Assembly (NCBI GenBank): GCA_029245125.1
Contig: JAQWPZ010000095.1
Span: 1 to 64,000, forward strand
DNA length: 64,000 nt
Origin: Rubripirellula sp.
GTDB taxonomy: Bacteria; Planctomycetota; Planctomycetia; Pirellulales; Pirellulaceae
Direction: 5' to 3'
This document shows, in pieces, positions 10,001 through 18,339 of the stretch; position 1 is the first letter of the stretch; the number at the start of each line of letters is the position of its first letter. Below the pieces are notes generated by a model that did not search any database, had not been told where the DNA came from, and worked only from the letters and a program-made list of their open reading frames with translations. Position numbers and translations under genes: made by a program.

Positions 10001-10536
10001 TCGAAAACATCAGTGGCTACCAATTTTTCTTAATCGCTTGCGAAGCAGATCAGTCAGAGGCCGTTGCCACAATTTTGGAAAATCGCCTGGGTGATGTTGG
10101 CATGGACCTCTCGAGTGCCAGCGAAGTGCTCTCAAGTATGCTCGCGGTGCAGAACACGTACTTGCGAACCTTTCAAAGCCTTGGTGCCCTCGGGCTGTTG
10201 CTAGGGACGATTGGCTTAGCAGTCGCACAGCTACGTAGTGTCCTGGAACGCCGACAAGAACTCGCTGTGATGCGGGCGATCGGCTTTACTGGCAAACGAT
10301 TGGCAACGGTAGTCCTCGCTGAAAATGCCTCCCTTCTGCTGATGGGGATCGGCTGCGGTGTCGCCTGTGCGATCCTGGCGGTGTTGCCACATGCGATCAT
10401 CGGTGGATTGGCACCGCCAATCATCGAACCGTTGCTCATTGTGGCGGGAATCATTTTGTTCGGCATGTTGGCGGGCCTGATCGCTGTTCGCCGTGTTACC
10501 CGCATGCCCTTACTGGAATCACTACGAGCCGATTGA
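7060..10536 (+). CDS. Large FtsX-domain ABC transporter permease
   Basis: The protein has 1,158 aa, about twice a typical FtsX/MacB permease. A membrane helix near residues 20-45 is followed by a long extracytoplasmic region of about 500 residues. Three helices lie at about 545-680 with the FtsX-like stretch MQQYGTLLAVGWPPRRVASL, and two more at about 700-750. A second half begins at about 776 (LRSTLTIGLMATAAFLIIA). The C-terminal three-helix FtsX unit is at about 1037-1150, with RQELAVMRAIGFTGKRLA. This duplicated plan resembles LolC/MacB-type or lipoprotein-exporter permeases. No ATPase gene lies beside it, unlike the exporter at 13-17 kb. Substrate unknown. Confidence 0.85.
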   Translation: MAQSNISLSLSRMVASTIRYWWRVSLSVAFGVAVATAVIVGALLVGDSMRGSLRQLTIERLGNTEVVILPGGFFSAENITADEIDPVALILFDSAVVETRREDGTIRRAGSVQVIGSDANFWDLDVSDVRPEQLPSDDEVVLNSSAAKELGVKVGDLVTVRLPVEQAVPADSPLGRRDIQTEGLPRMKVVAIVPDRGLGRFSLAANQAAPKNVYMDRKLIGEVLERDNQANALLVAQSISQDDLRVDLDDLGLNVDQIRREYTREDGTKETIYDYFWITSDRLLVPELVAQKLVDAFPGSEVSVTSTYLANAIEKLDEAGDVIATVPYSTITAIDSSEYLPLGFRQPISDEENPKIPFVLNSWAAERLGAQVGTPLRVAYYEPEVENGKEIERYFDVVVSGIVPVTKPATPYRRRREATFDSPPTIYNDPDLTPTVPGVTDQDSISDWDLPFKLDREISKEDDEYWNEYRLTPKAFLPLEDGQELFGSRFGKTTGVRLSSRIAADEEEVKSVLRDLLADDLAELGWVIRPLKQQQLSASKGTTPFDGLFLALSFFVILAAVILIAMLFRLGLTERMQQYGTLLAVGWPPRRVASLALREGLVIATFGVLIGLGGGWLYAKVVLWALRSWWVGAVTVPFLTFHWQTQSLIIGAVSGWIVAALTLMITTRWLTRENAQTLLSRRDLDTGIPGREPKTRLKWVAVLVGIAALGLAALGAAMGGQAAAGAFVGSGMMLLFAALIMIFVRLRQPSRIANNQRGGSYSIGILAARNASRHPLRSTLTIGLMATAAFLIIAITAFRLEPTESGTGGFNLIGQSAQPIYRDLSEPEVQSDLFGPDAQQLDQTLISSFRVKAGQDASCNNLYRATRPTVLGVPESFGQRFATANGLAGFDWAATIDIGDAKSPWDALNQSASGTEEDPIPVVIDQNTAMWSLQMTGGIGEKQTFEYEEGKPITFQVVGLLSNSLLQGKLLIGNRNFEQTFENISGYQFFLIACEADQSEAVATILENRLGDVGMDLSSASEVLSSMLAVQNTYLRTFQSLGALGLLLGTIGLAVAQLRSVLERRQELAVMRAIGFTGKRLATVVLAENASLLLMGIGCGVACAILAVLPHAIIGGLAPPIIEPLLIVAGIILFGMLAGLIAVRRVTRMPLLESLRAD

Positions 10537-10694
10537 GGTTCAGCATTGGCAACTGCAGCAAACAGTTTGGGAAAATCGCCTTCCACAATTGTTGGGCACA
10601 AGCTTTCGGTGTGCTCGGATCACAGGCAACAACCTTCCGCTAACATCGTTCACTCGATCTCCGTTCCTACTCCTGTTTGCCGACTTACCGATCG

Positions 10695-11414
10695 ATGCAA
10701 CAAATCACCGACAACTTTATCGATCCTGCCGACCATTTAGCATTGGACGAAGCGTTGTTGTTGGCAGCGGACGAAGGTGAGATTGGAGAGAGCATTCGAT
10801 TTTGGGAGTTTTCGGCTCCGGCAGTCGTTGCCGGTCGCTCCACGCGGATTGACGACGAAATCGATCTCCAATATTGCAAAAGGCACGCCATCCCGGTGCT
10901 GCGAAGATGTAGTGGCGGCGCCACTGTTGTTGGTGGACCGGGGTGCCTGATGTATAGCGTCGTTCTCTCCCTCGCTGGCGATGATTCATTGCGAAAGATC
11001 GACATCGCGCACAAATTTGTCATGAGTCGCATCTTGGCAGCGTTGCAATCTCAAGTCATCGAAACAGAATGGCAAGGGATCTGTGATCTGACGTGGCAAA
11101 ATCGAAAATGCTCAGGGAACAGCCTGAAGATTTCGAGAAATCACTTGCTGTACCACGGCACCATCCTGTACGGGATGGAACTGGACACGATGGTCTGTGC
11201 TTTGCAGTTTGCACCTCGCCAGCCTGACTACCGTGCGGGTCGGGACCATCGTGATTTCGTCACCAACCTGCCGATTGATCCGAAGCAATTCAGTGAAGAC
11301 GTCAAAACGGCATTTCAGGTAACGGGTTCTGCTAACTGCGAGTTTTTGAAAACCCGCATCGGTTTGCTCCGCCAGCAGCGATACGATGACCCACAATGGC
11401 ATTTTCGACATTAA
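10695..11414 (+). CDS. Lipoate-protein ligase A-like (BPL/LplA/LipB fold)
   Basis: This 240-aa protein of the biotin/lipoate ligase fold is likely to act in protein lipoylation or octanoyl transfer. Visible blocks are DHLALDEALLL (residues 13-23), the ligand loop LRRCSGGATVVGG (69-81), CSGNSLKISR (139-148), LLYHGTILYG (151-160) and GRDHRDFVTNLP (182-193). The frame is open from a TTG at 10677, but the ATG at 10695 is preferred. By hand alignment on the HGT motif, Arg148 falls where LplA and LipM have the catalytic Lys, with Lys145 three residues earlier. This makes the exact reaction uncertain. The neighbours do not help. Confidence 0.8.
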   Translation: MQQITDNFIDPADHLALDEALLLAADEGEIGESIRFWEFSAPAVVAGRSTRIDDEIDLQYCKRHAIPVLRRCSGGATVVGGPGCLMYSVVLSLAGDDSLRKIDIAHKFVMSRILAALQSQVIETEWQGICDLTWQNRKCSGNSLKISRNHLLYHGTILYGMELDTMVCALQFAPRQPDYRAGRDHRDFVTNLPIDPKQFSEDVKTAFQVTGSANCEFLKTRIGLLRQQRYDDPQWHFRH

Positions 11415-11488
11415 CAAATCAACTCGCGATTGGCGAAGGGTTCGCTCGCCTTCCAACGCCACCAAACGTTTCAAGACAGGATTGAACA

Positions 11489-12913
11489 ATGCCTGACCAA
11501 AATGAGAAGTTCGACGAACTTCACAACCGGCTGAAGGCTCACCAACAAGAGCATGTGCTTCGGTTTTGGGATGAGATTTCTGACTCGCAACGGAAACAAC
11601 TTGCGACGCAGATCGAGGAGGTTGATCTTGTTCAGCTGGACGCGTTGATTGCTGGTCAGGATGCCGAGCAAGATTTTGCAGCGATGGCCAAAGCAGCGGC
11701 TCCACCTCCGTCGGTCAATGCCGAGGGAAGTGGTGCAAATTGGACGGTGGCCGAGGCTCGCCAGCGAGGCGAACAGGCCATTCGCGACGGGCAGGTAGGA
11801 GCCGTAATCGTCGCGGGCGGCCAAGGAACACGCCTGGGCTTTCCGCAACCCAAGGGAATGTTTCCGATTGGCCCAGTTTCGAACCGCACGTTGTTCCAGT
11901 TCTTTGCCGACCGCCTGATTGCAATCCAGCAAGCTTACTCAGTGAAAATCCCACTCTTCGTGATGACGAGTGAAGCGACTGATGACGAAACTCACGCTTA
12001 TTTTAAAGAACACGATTACCTTGGCTTGTCACCGAATGATGTCGTCATTTTCAAACAGGGAACGATGCCAGCTGTCGATGCCGAAACCGGCAAGCTATTG
12101 CTGGCAGAAAAAGACTCGTTAGCTCTCAGCCCCGATGGGCATGGTGGCACCGTCGCAGCATTGCAACGGAGCGGCTGCTTACAGGAAGCCAAAGATCGCG
12201 GCGTTCGCCAACTAGCCTACATCCAGGTCGACAATCCCCTCGCCCATTTGTGTGATCCAACCCTCCTGGGACATCACTTGATGGCCGAAAGCGAGATGAC
12301 CACCCAAGTCATCCGCAAGCGATACGCCACCGAACGGGTCGGCAACGTGGTCAGTATCGATGGGCAAGTTCAGATCATTGAGTACAGCGATTTGCCCGAT
12401 TCGGCTGCCGAGGCGACGGATCAGGAGGGTCAATTGCGTCTTTGGGCAGGAAATATCGCGGTTCACATCATCGACGTCGATTTCCTGCAGCGGGCCAGCG
12501 ATTCATCCGACGCCCTGCCCTTTCATCGAGCTCGTAAGAAAGTGCCGTATCTGGATGCAGCCGGTCTCGTGCACGATCCAGCACAACCCAACGCTACTAA
12601 ATTTGAGCGATTCATCTTCGATCTCTTGCCTCAAGCTAAAAATGCTTTCGTGGCCGAAGTTCTGCCGTGTCAGGGATTTGCGCCGGTTAAGAACGCTGAG
12701 GGTGCAGCGACCGACACAGCCAGCCTTGCTCGTCAGGCAATTTCGGAGCTTCACCAAAGCTGGATCGAGTCTTCCGGCGGCGTGGTAGATTCGGGGGTTC
12801 AGGTCGAGATTAACCCCCTGTTCGCGATAAACCCGGAAGAGCTTTCCGGTAAGATCTCTCCGAAAATGCAGGTGCAAACCGATCGCTATTTTGACACGCT
12901 GAGTAGACTGTAG
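11489..12913 (+). CDS. UDP-sugar pyrophosphorylase, UAP1-like
   Basis: This 474-aa cytoplasmic nucleotidyltransferase of the UDPGP family resembles UDP-N-acetylglucosamine pyrophosphorylase. It would make a UDP-sugar from UTP and a sugar 1-phosphate. The nucleotide-binding loop VIVAGGQGTRLGFPQPKG spans residues 106-123. Other family blocks are YIQVDNPLAHLCDP, WAGNIAVHIIDVDFL and LPFHRARKKVPYLD, the last two matching eukaryotic-type UAP1 better than bacterial GlmU or GalU. The N-terminal 100 residues are a helical extension usual for UAP1. The ATG at 11489 has a weak purine-rich stretch ahead of it. Confidence 0.88.
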   Translation: MPDQNEKFDELHNRLKAHQQEHVLRFWDEISDSQRKQLATQIEEVDLVQLDALIAGQDAEQDFAAMAKAAAPPPSVNAEGSGANWTVAEARQRGEQAIRDGQVGAVIVAGGQGTRLGFPQPKGMFPIGPVSNRTLFQFFADRLIAIQQAYSVKIPLFVMTSEATDDETHAYFKEHDYLGLSPNDVVIFKQGTMPAVDAETGKLLLAEKDSLALSPDGHGGTVAALQRSGCLQEAKDRGVRQLAYIQVDNPLAHLCDPTLLGHHLMAESEMTTQVIRKRYATERVGNVVSIDGQVQIIEYSDLPDSAAEATDQEGQLRLWAGNIAVHIIDVDFLQRASDSSDALPFHRARKKVPYLDAAGLVHDPAQPNATKFERFIFDLLPQAKNAFVAEVLPCQGFAPVKNAEGAATDTASLARQAISELHQSWIESSGGVVDSGVQVEINPLFAINPEELSGKISPKMQVQTDRYFDTLSRL

Positions 12914-13061
12914 TGTCCATTCGCTTTCAGAATCCCCGTTTCCCCACCCTGATTCTGCGATTTGGAGTCGAAAAAGATTCCGAAACTCCAAAACCTGTCG
13001 AGGGTTCTTCAAATAGCTCTCTTCGCGTTCCCGCCAGCCCTCCATTTCACCCCAATTCCCA

Positions 13062-14987
13062 ATGAAACACGAGTTGCTTTCTCGGACTCAGCGTCCCCAT
13101 CGCCCAAATTTTGATCGCCACGGTGGTTTAGTTGGCGCTTTGCTGGCTTGCTTGATTCTGGTCGGCGTTGTTGGTGCCATCGGATACAAGGTCATTTACC
13201 GGGAAACTGGTTTTGCCGAAGGAGAGCTGATCACCGCAGTCGCCTCAAAAGGTGCATTCGATCACATCGTGCTCGAGCAGGGCGAGATCGAAAGCAGCAG
13301 CAATATCAACGTCACCTGTCAGGTGCAATCGCGGGGAATGGGCGGTGTCACCATCCTGTGGGTGATCGATGAGGGAGCGAAAGTCAAAGAGGGTGACAAG
13401 TTAGTTGAAATCGACTCATCCGAACTTGAGCTGCAGCTGAAGGAAAAGAGGATCCGCGTGATCTCTGCGGAGGCTGCCGTGACCACCGCGGAAGCGAACG
13501 TCGAGCAAGCGAAAATCGCACGACAAGAATATTTAGACGGCGTCTACCAAACTCAGCGCAAAGAAATTTTGGGCGATCAAGCGATCGCGGAGCAAGATCT
13601 GCGAAAGAATCAACTAGTTAGCGAAAGCAGTGAGCGACTCGTCGCCAAAGGACTGCTCAAGTCCTTGCAACTTGAGGCGGACCGATACGCGGTCGCCAAC
13701 GCCCAGAACAGGCTCGATTCAACGACGCAAAAGTTGATGGTGCTAGAGACCTTAACGAAGAAGAAAATGCTCGTTGGGTTTGACAGTGATATTGAAGCCG
13801 CTGATGCAAACCTTTCCGCTGCCCGAGCAGAACTGGTCGAAGAAGAGACCGAACTAGCCGAGATTGAAGAGCAAGTCTCCAAATGCATCATGTACGCTCC
13901 AGCAGACGGAGTTGTCGTGCATGCGAACCGCTACAGCAGTCGTGGTGGGAGCGCGGAGTTCGTTGTGGAAGCTGGGTCACAAGTTCGAGACCGCCACGAC
14001 ATTATCAAGCGGCCAGATCCAACAGCGAGGCAGGTCAAGTGCAAAATCAACGAGTCGAGGATCACGGTGGTCCGCGAGGGCCTGGCCGCTCGCATCTCGG
14101 TAGATGCGATTCCCGGACTGACGTTGACTGGCCGAGTCAAAAAGGTAAACCGCTACGCGGAACCGAGCAGTTTCTTCAGTTCGTCCATCAAAGAGTACGC
14201 GACCATCGTCGAGATCATTAATCCACCGGAGAGCATTCGGACCGGAATGACAGCCGAGGTTCAAATCTTTGTTGAACAACTCGATAATGCGTTGCAGGTT
14301 CCAATCCAGGCCCTGTACGAGCACGGCGACGATATGTACGTGCTGAGCAAAGATGGCCCCGCAGAATTCGCAACGTTGAAAGTAAAAATCGGCGCCACCA
14401 ACGACACGATGGCAAGTATTGAAGAGGGCATCGAAGAAAATGGCGTGGTCGTGCTGAACTTGCGTGACCACTTGTCCCTAATGGATCTTCCGGAAATCGT
14501 GCGGCAAGACAACAGTGACATGCGAGATGTCGCGTCGGAGGTCGCTGCCGCAGAAGGACGTAAGACACCGGCCGCCGGTGGACGACCAGGTGGCGGCGGT
14601 GGAAGACCCGGTGCCGGTGGTGGAAGACCAGGTGGCGGCGGTGGACGACCAGGTGCCGGTGGTGGACGACCGGGTGCCGGCGGTGGAGGTCCAGGTGCCG
14701 GCGGTGGAGGTCCAGGTGGTGGAAGTTTTGATATGGATTCGATCGTCACTCGGATCATGGAGGGCAGCGACACCGACGGAGATGGTGTAATCAGCGCAGA
14801 AGAGCTGAAAGCAATGGACCCCAACCGATCGTCAATGGTGAAGATGGCCGACAGCAACGGTGACGGCAATGTGAGCCGTGCTGAGATGAAAAAGGCGATG
14901 AGCTCCCGGATGGGCTCGGGTGGTCGGCCAGGAGGAGGAGGAGGAGGAGGATTCGGCGGGGGTGCTGGTGGTGGAGGGCCCCGATAA
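13062..14987 (+). CDS. HlyD/MacA-type adaptor with Gly-Arg-Pro linker and EF-hand pair
   Basis: This periplasmic adaptor subunit of an efflux system has 641 aa. One membrane helix lies at about residues 22-46, followed by a biotinyl-lipoyl-like strand region, a long helical hairpin at about 125-270 (alternating Ala/Glu/Leu), and the second lipoyl half and beta-barrel to about 480. A tail unusual for this family follows. It has a Gly-rich repeat of GGRPGAGG type (about 502-556), then two canonical calcium loops, DTDGDGVISAEE (about 570) and DSNGDGNVSRAE (about 596), and a final Gly-rich run. The stop overlaps the next gene's ATG (TAATG), so synthesis with the ATPase is coupled. Confidence 0.88.
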   Translation: MKHELLSRTQRPHRPNFDRHGGLVGALLACLILVGVVGAIGYKVIYRETGFAEGELITAVASKGAFDHIVLEQGEIESSSNINVTCQVQSRGMGGVTILWVIDEGAKVKEGDKLVEIDSSELELQLKEKRIRVISAEAAVTTAEANVEQAKIARQEYLDGVYQTQRKEILGDQAIAEQDLRKNQLVSESSERLVAKGLLKSLQLEADRYAVANAQNRLDSTTQKLMVLETLTKKKMLVGFDSDIEAADANLSAARAELVEEETELAEIEEQVSKCIMYAPADGVVVHANRYSSRGGSAEFVVEAGSQVRDRHDIIKRPDPTARQVKCKINESRITVVREGLAARISVDAIPGLTLTGRVKKVNRYAEPSSFFSSSIKEYATIVEIINPPESIRTGMTAEVQIFVEQLDNALQVPIQALYEHGDDMYVLSKDGPAEFATLKVKIGATNDTMASIEEGIEENGVVVLNLRDHLSLMDLPEIVRQDNSDMRDVASEVAAAEGRKTPAAGGRPGGGGGRPGAGGGRPGGGGGRPGAGGGRPGAGGGGPGAGGGGPGGGSFDMDSIVTRIMEGSDTDGDGVISAEELKAMDPNRSSMVKMADSNGDGNVSRAEMKKAMSSRMGSGGRPGGGGGGGFGGGAGGGGPR

Positions 14988-15802
14988 TGAGCATGACTGA
15001 CGCCTACGGATCGCCAACCGCAGATGCCACTTCCGAACCGAGTGGACCACGCCGCCTAGCATGTTCGATTCGAGATCTGACAAAAGACTATGTCCTCAAA
15101 AGTGAGACCGTTCACGCGCTTCGTGGCGTCTCGTTTGATGTCCCAGAGGGTGATTACGCTGCCATCATGGGACCTTCCGGGAGTGGGAAAAGTACGCTCC
15201 TCAACTTGCTGGGGTGTTTAGATCAACCGTCCGGTGGAAGCCTGTTTTTGGGAGAGGACGACATCTCAACCATGACGGACGACGAACTGGCCGAAATTCG
15301 AAGCCAAAGAATTGGATTCGTCTTTCAGTCATACAACCTGATTCAACAGTTGACGGTTGTGGAAAACATCCAAGTGCCACTTTACTACCAAGGTCGGCTC
15401 GGCTTGAAGGAACGCAAGCGTGTCATTGATTTGGCCGAACGAGTCGGTTTGGGAGATCGCCTGGATCACCGTCCACAACAACTTTCGGGTGGCCAGCAAC
15501 AGCGAGTTGCCATCGCCCGCTCCTTGGTCAATGATCCGCTGTTTGTGCTGGCCGATGAGTCGACTGGAAACCTCGATTCCGCAACGACCGCCGAAATCTT
15601 GGCGATTTTTGATGAACTGAACGAAGAGGGCCGAACCATTATCTTGGTGACTCACGAAGATGATGTCGCCGAGCGGGCCAAACGGATCGTGAGACTGAAA
15701 GACGGCATGCTGCACACCGATGAAGTTGTGAGCGAAGAACGACGGACCGCCGCGAAAAACCTGCAACTGCAAGCGGTCGAAGAGTTGTTGGCAAGACAAT
15801 AA
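14987..15802 (+). CDS. MacB-type ABC transporter ATP-binding protein
   Basis: This 271-aa cytoplasmic ATPase powers the exporter formed with the flanking adaptor and permease. Walker A is GPSGSGKST (62-70), the Q-loop is FVFQSYNLIQQL, the signature is LSGGQQQR (about 166-173), and Walker B is LFVLADES with the catalytic Glu. The switch His is in ILVTHEDD. The ATG overlaps the preceding stop by one base. The first 25 residues are a non-conserved Ser/Pro-rich extension, and the conserved domain starts at about residue 27. Confidence 0.95.
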   Translation: MSMTDAYGSPTADATSEPSGPRRLACSIRDLTKDYVLKSETVHALRGVSFDVPEGDYAAIMGPSGSGKSTLLNLLGCLDQPSGGSLFLGEDDISTMTDDELAEIRSQRIGFVFQSYNLIQQLTVVENIQVPLYYQGRLGLKERKRVIDLAERVGLGDRLDHRPQQLSGGQQQRVAIARSLVNDPLFVLADESTGNLDSATTAEILAIFDELNEEGRTIILVTHEDDVAERAKRIVRLKDGMLHTDEVVSEERRTAAKNLQLQAVEELLARQ

Positions 15803-15820
15803 CCCACCCACGACAAATTT

Positions 15821-17152
15821 ATGATCTGGCTCAGAACCTGGAAACTTGGAATCAAGAGCTTAGCTCTGCACCCGTTGCGCACCATCTTGACGATGTTGGG
15901 CATCATGATTGGCGTGTGGGCAGTCATCGTGTTGACCGCCATCAGCCAAGGGGCCAGCAACCAAGTCCAAAAGCAAATTGAATCACTCGGCTCGACGACA
16001 ATCATCGTTCGCAGTCAAAAGCCACCAGAAGAAAAGTTGGCTGGATCTCGGGTTTCCGAATATGGATTGCTGCGGAGTGATTTAGACCGAATCTTATCGA
16101 ACGTGCCGACCATCGAATCGGCGATACCGATCCGCGAAATCCGTCGCCAATTCACTTATCGTGACGAAACCGTAGACGGCCGCCTCGTTGGCTGTACGCC
16201 CGCTTACGCCGAAGTGAATCAACTCGTGATTCGATCCGGCGGCGGTCGATTCTTGTCAGATGCTGATGAACTGCAAGCTGACACGGTCTGCGTCATCTCG
16301 GCTGGCGTAGCCGAAAAACTGTTCCCCTACGAAGAACCCATCGGCAAACGCGTCACGATCCCGGAGCACACCGACAAGTACAAAGTGGTTGGGGTGTTGG
16401 AGCATCGCAACCCATCGGCAGCGATTGGCGGATCGCTCGACTCGCAAGATTTCAGCAAAGACATCTACATCCCGATGCGCACGTTGCGGAAACGCATCGG
16501 CGACATGATCGTGACCCGTCGCAGCGGTCAATTCCAAACCGAAATCATGGAATTGAATCAGATTACACTCCAGGCGAAAAACCAGGACGACGTGAAACCG
16601 GCGGCCGCTTTGATCGAATCTTTGCTGGCAGCGAATCATGCAGAAATGAGCGACACAGCAGTAGTCGTCCCGCTGGAACTGCTTGAGCAGGCTCGGAATA
16701 TGAAATTGATGTTCCTCGGGATCGGGATCCTGATCGCGTGTATCTCGTTGGTGGTCGGTGGCATCGGCATCATGAACATCATGCTGGCGAGCGTCACGGA
16801 AAGGACCCGCGAAATTGGCGTCCGTCGTGCTCTCGGAGCGAAGCAAAAAGATATCACACGACAGTTTTTAGTCGAAACTATCGTTTTGAGCTTCGCTGGA
16901 GCAATCATGGGTATCGTCTTCGGATTGCTTAGCTTGCCAATTTATCGCCTGTTGAACTGGTTCGCCAAAAACACCATGGAAGACAAGTTTGCTGCCTTGC
17001 CCGAAGCAATTCGTGAAGCGGAACCTGCCATCGTGTTATGGACAATCCCCTTAGCAGTGATGATTGCTGTCGGTGTCGGTTTGCTCAGCGGGCTGTACCC
17101 GGCTATTCGAGCGGCCAAAATGAACCCGATTGAAGCACTCCGCCACGAGTAA
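15821..17152 (+). CDS. MacB-type ABC transporter permease
   Basis: This 443-aa inner-membrane permease has one N-terminal helix (LRTILTMLGIMIGVWAVIVLTAI, about residues 20-45), a MacB periplasmic core domain to about 280, and three C-terminal helices with the FtsX unit. The stretch SVTERTREIGVRRALGAK is a hallmark of MacB/YknZ-type proteins. It lies 18 bases after the ATPase and completes the adaptor-ATPase-permease operon. Such systems export macrolides, peptides or lipoproteins, and no substrate gene is adjacent. No outer-membrane TolC-like gene is in the window. Confidence 0.93.
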   Translation: MIWLRTWKLGIKSLALHPLRTILTMLGIMIGVWAVIVLTAISQGASNQVQKQIESLGSTTIIVRSQKPPEEKLAGSRVSEYGLLRSDLDRILSNVPTIESAIPIREIRRQFTYRDETVDGRLVGCTPAYAEVNQLVIRSGGGRFLSDADELQADTVCVISAGVAEKLFPYEEPIGKRVTIPEHTDKYKVVGVLEHRNPSAAIGGSLDSQDFSKDIYIPMRTLRKRIGDMIVTRRSGQFQTEIMELNQITLQAKNQDDVKPAAALIESLLAANHAEMSDTAVVVPLELLEQARNMKLMFLGIGILIACISLVVGGIGIMNIMLASVTERTREIGVRRALGAKQKDITRQFLVETIVLSFAGAIMGIVFGLLSLPIYRLLNWFAKNTMEDKFAALPEAIREAEPAIVLWTIPLAVMIAVGVGLLSGLYPAIRAAKMNPIEALRHE

Positions 17153-17227
17153 ACATTGGACGGCCGATCCGATCTACACTCGACATGCGGGCCGTTTACC
17201 GATCCCGATGTTCTCTTTCAAAGACCC

Positions 17228-17278
17228 GTGCCTTGGATAAGACAGTGCCTTGGATAAGACAGTGTCTTGGACAAGGCT
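17228..17278. repeat. 17-base tandem repeat, three copies
   Basis: Two identical copies of gtgccttggataagaca are at 17228-17244 and 17245-17261, and a third diverged copy is at 17262-17278. They lie in the 335-base spacer between the MacB permease and the EEP hydrolase, where I see no gene. Part of the run reads through as an open frame but has no coding character. Confidence 0.85.
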
Positions 17279-17487
17279 GTGTCTCGCAAAAAGCCCGGAC
17301 CCATTGAGAACGTGACCGGAGCAATGGCGTCGACTGAAACGCCCCCTCGCCGTGGCAGCTTGGCAATTGCTCGCGCCAGACGAAATCGGTCGGCGATTGA
17401 CAGTACTTTACGGAAGAGCGATTTTCACCGACTGGCCGGAAAGAAGCTTTTCGGGTGGCAGACTAACGCCGATGGACAAAAATTATC

Positions 17488-18339
17488 ATGCTTCGACTTT
17501 TGCTGTTACAAATTGTGTTCTTGTCGGCGGCATCTTCCTTTGCTGTCGAGCCATTGAAAATCGTCACTTACAACATTCGCTGCATGAATCGAAGTGACGG
17601 CGAGGACTATTGGCCCAAACGCATCGAAGCCGTCACCAACTTCCTTGACGACTATGACCTGATCGGATTGCAAGAGGTCACAAAACCACAGTTTGACCAA
17701 CTAAGGAAAAGGTTGACCGATTTCGACTCGTACGGATTGGGCCGCAGCGACGGAAAAAGTGGCGGGGAACATGCTGCGATCTTCTTTCGACGCGATCTGC
17801 TGGAAATGTCGTCCCAGGGGACCTTCTGGTTGAGTGAGACTCCTGACCAAGTCGGGACAAAAGGCTGGGATGCTGACCTGCCCCGCACGTGCACCTGGAT
17901 GGTTCTGAAACGGCGCGATAGCGAGGCACAGGTTTGGGTGGCCAATACACATTTTGACCACCGTGGAGTTCAAGCTCGAACCGAGAGTGCGAAGCTGATC
18001 CGGCGGATGGCTCACCAGCTTGGCGAAGGCCTCCCCACGATTGTGATGGGTGACTTCAATTGCCTCCCCGGTTCTGATCCCTATCAGGCGCTAACGACAT
18101 TGGAGGTTACCGATTCAAATCCACTGACAGACGCGCGGAAAGCCAGTGAGCAAGAGCCGATTGGTCCAGGCAGTACTTGGAATGGGTTCTCTCAGATCAT
18201 CCCTGATCGCATCATTGACCATCTATTCGTGGAAGGGCCGGTAACCGTTCGCACTGTTGAAGTGCTCGATCCGCGGACACAATCGGGGCGTTTCGCTAGC
18301 GATCATTTGCCGGTCACCGCATCAATTGAATTGAAATGA
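17488..18339 (+). CDS. Secreted endonuclease/exonuclease/phosphatase (EEP) family hydrolase
   Basis: This 283-aa hydrolase of the EEP fold (DNase I, exonuclease III, sphingomyelinase, inositol phosphatase superfamily) has a signal peptide (MLRLLLLQIVFLSAASSFA). Catalytic blocks are VTYNIRCMN (Asn29), LIGLQEV (Glu62), NTHFDHRG, MGDFNCLPGSDPY, DRIIDHLFV and SDHLPV with the general-base His. The KGWDADLPRTCTW stretch is typical of the secreted phosphodiesterase-like subgroup. Substrate unknown. The stop overlaps the next ATG (ATGA). Confidence 0.9.
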   Translation: MLRLLLLQIVFLSAASSFAVEPLKIVTYNIRCMNRSDGEDYWPKRIEAVTNFLDDYDLIGLQEVTKPQFDQLRKRLTDFDSYGLGRSDGKSGGEHAAIFFRRDLLEMSSQGTFWLSETPDQVGTKGWDADLPRTCTWMVLKRRDSEAQVWVANTHFDHRGVQARTESAKLIRRMAHQLGEGLPTIVMGDFNCLPGSDPYQALTTLEVTDSNPLTDARKASEQEPIGPGSTWNGFSQIIPDRIIDHLFVEGPVTVRTVEVLDPRTQSGRFASDHLPVTASIELK

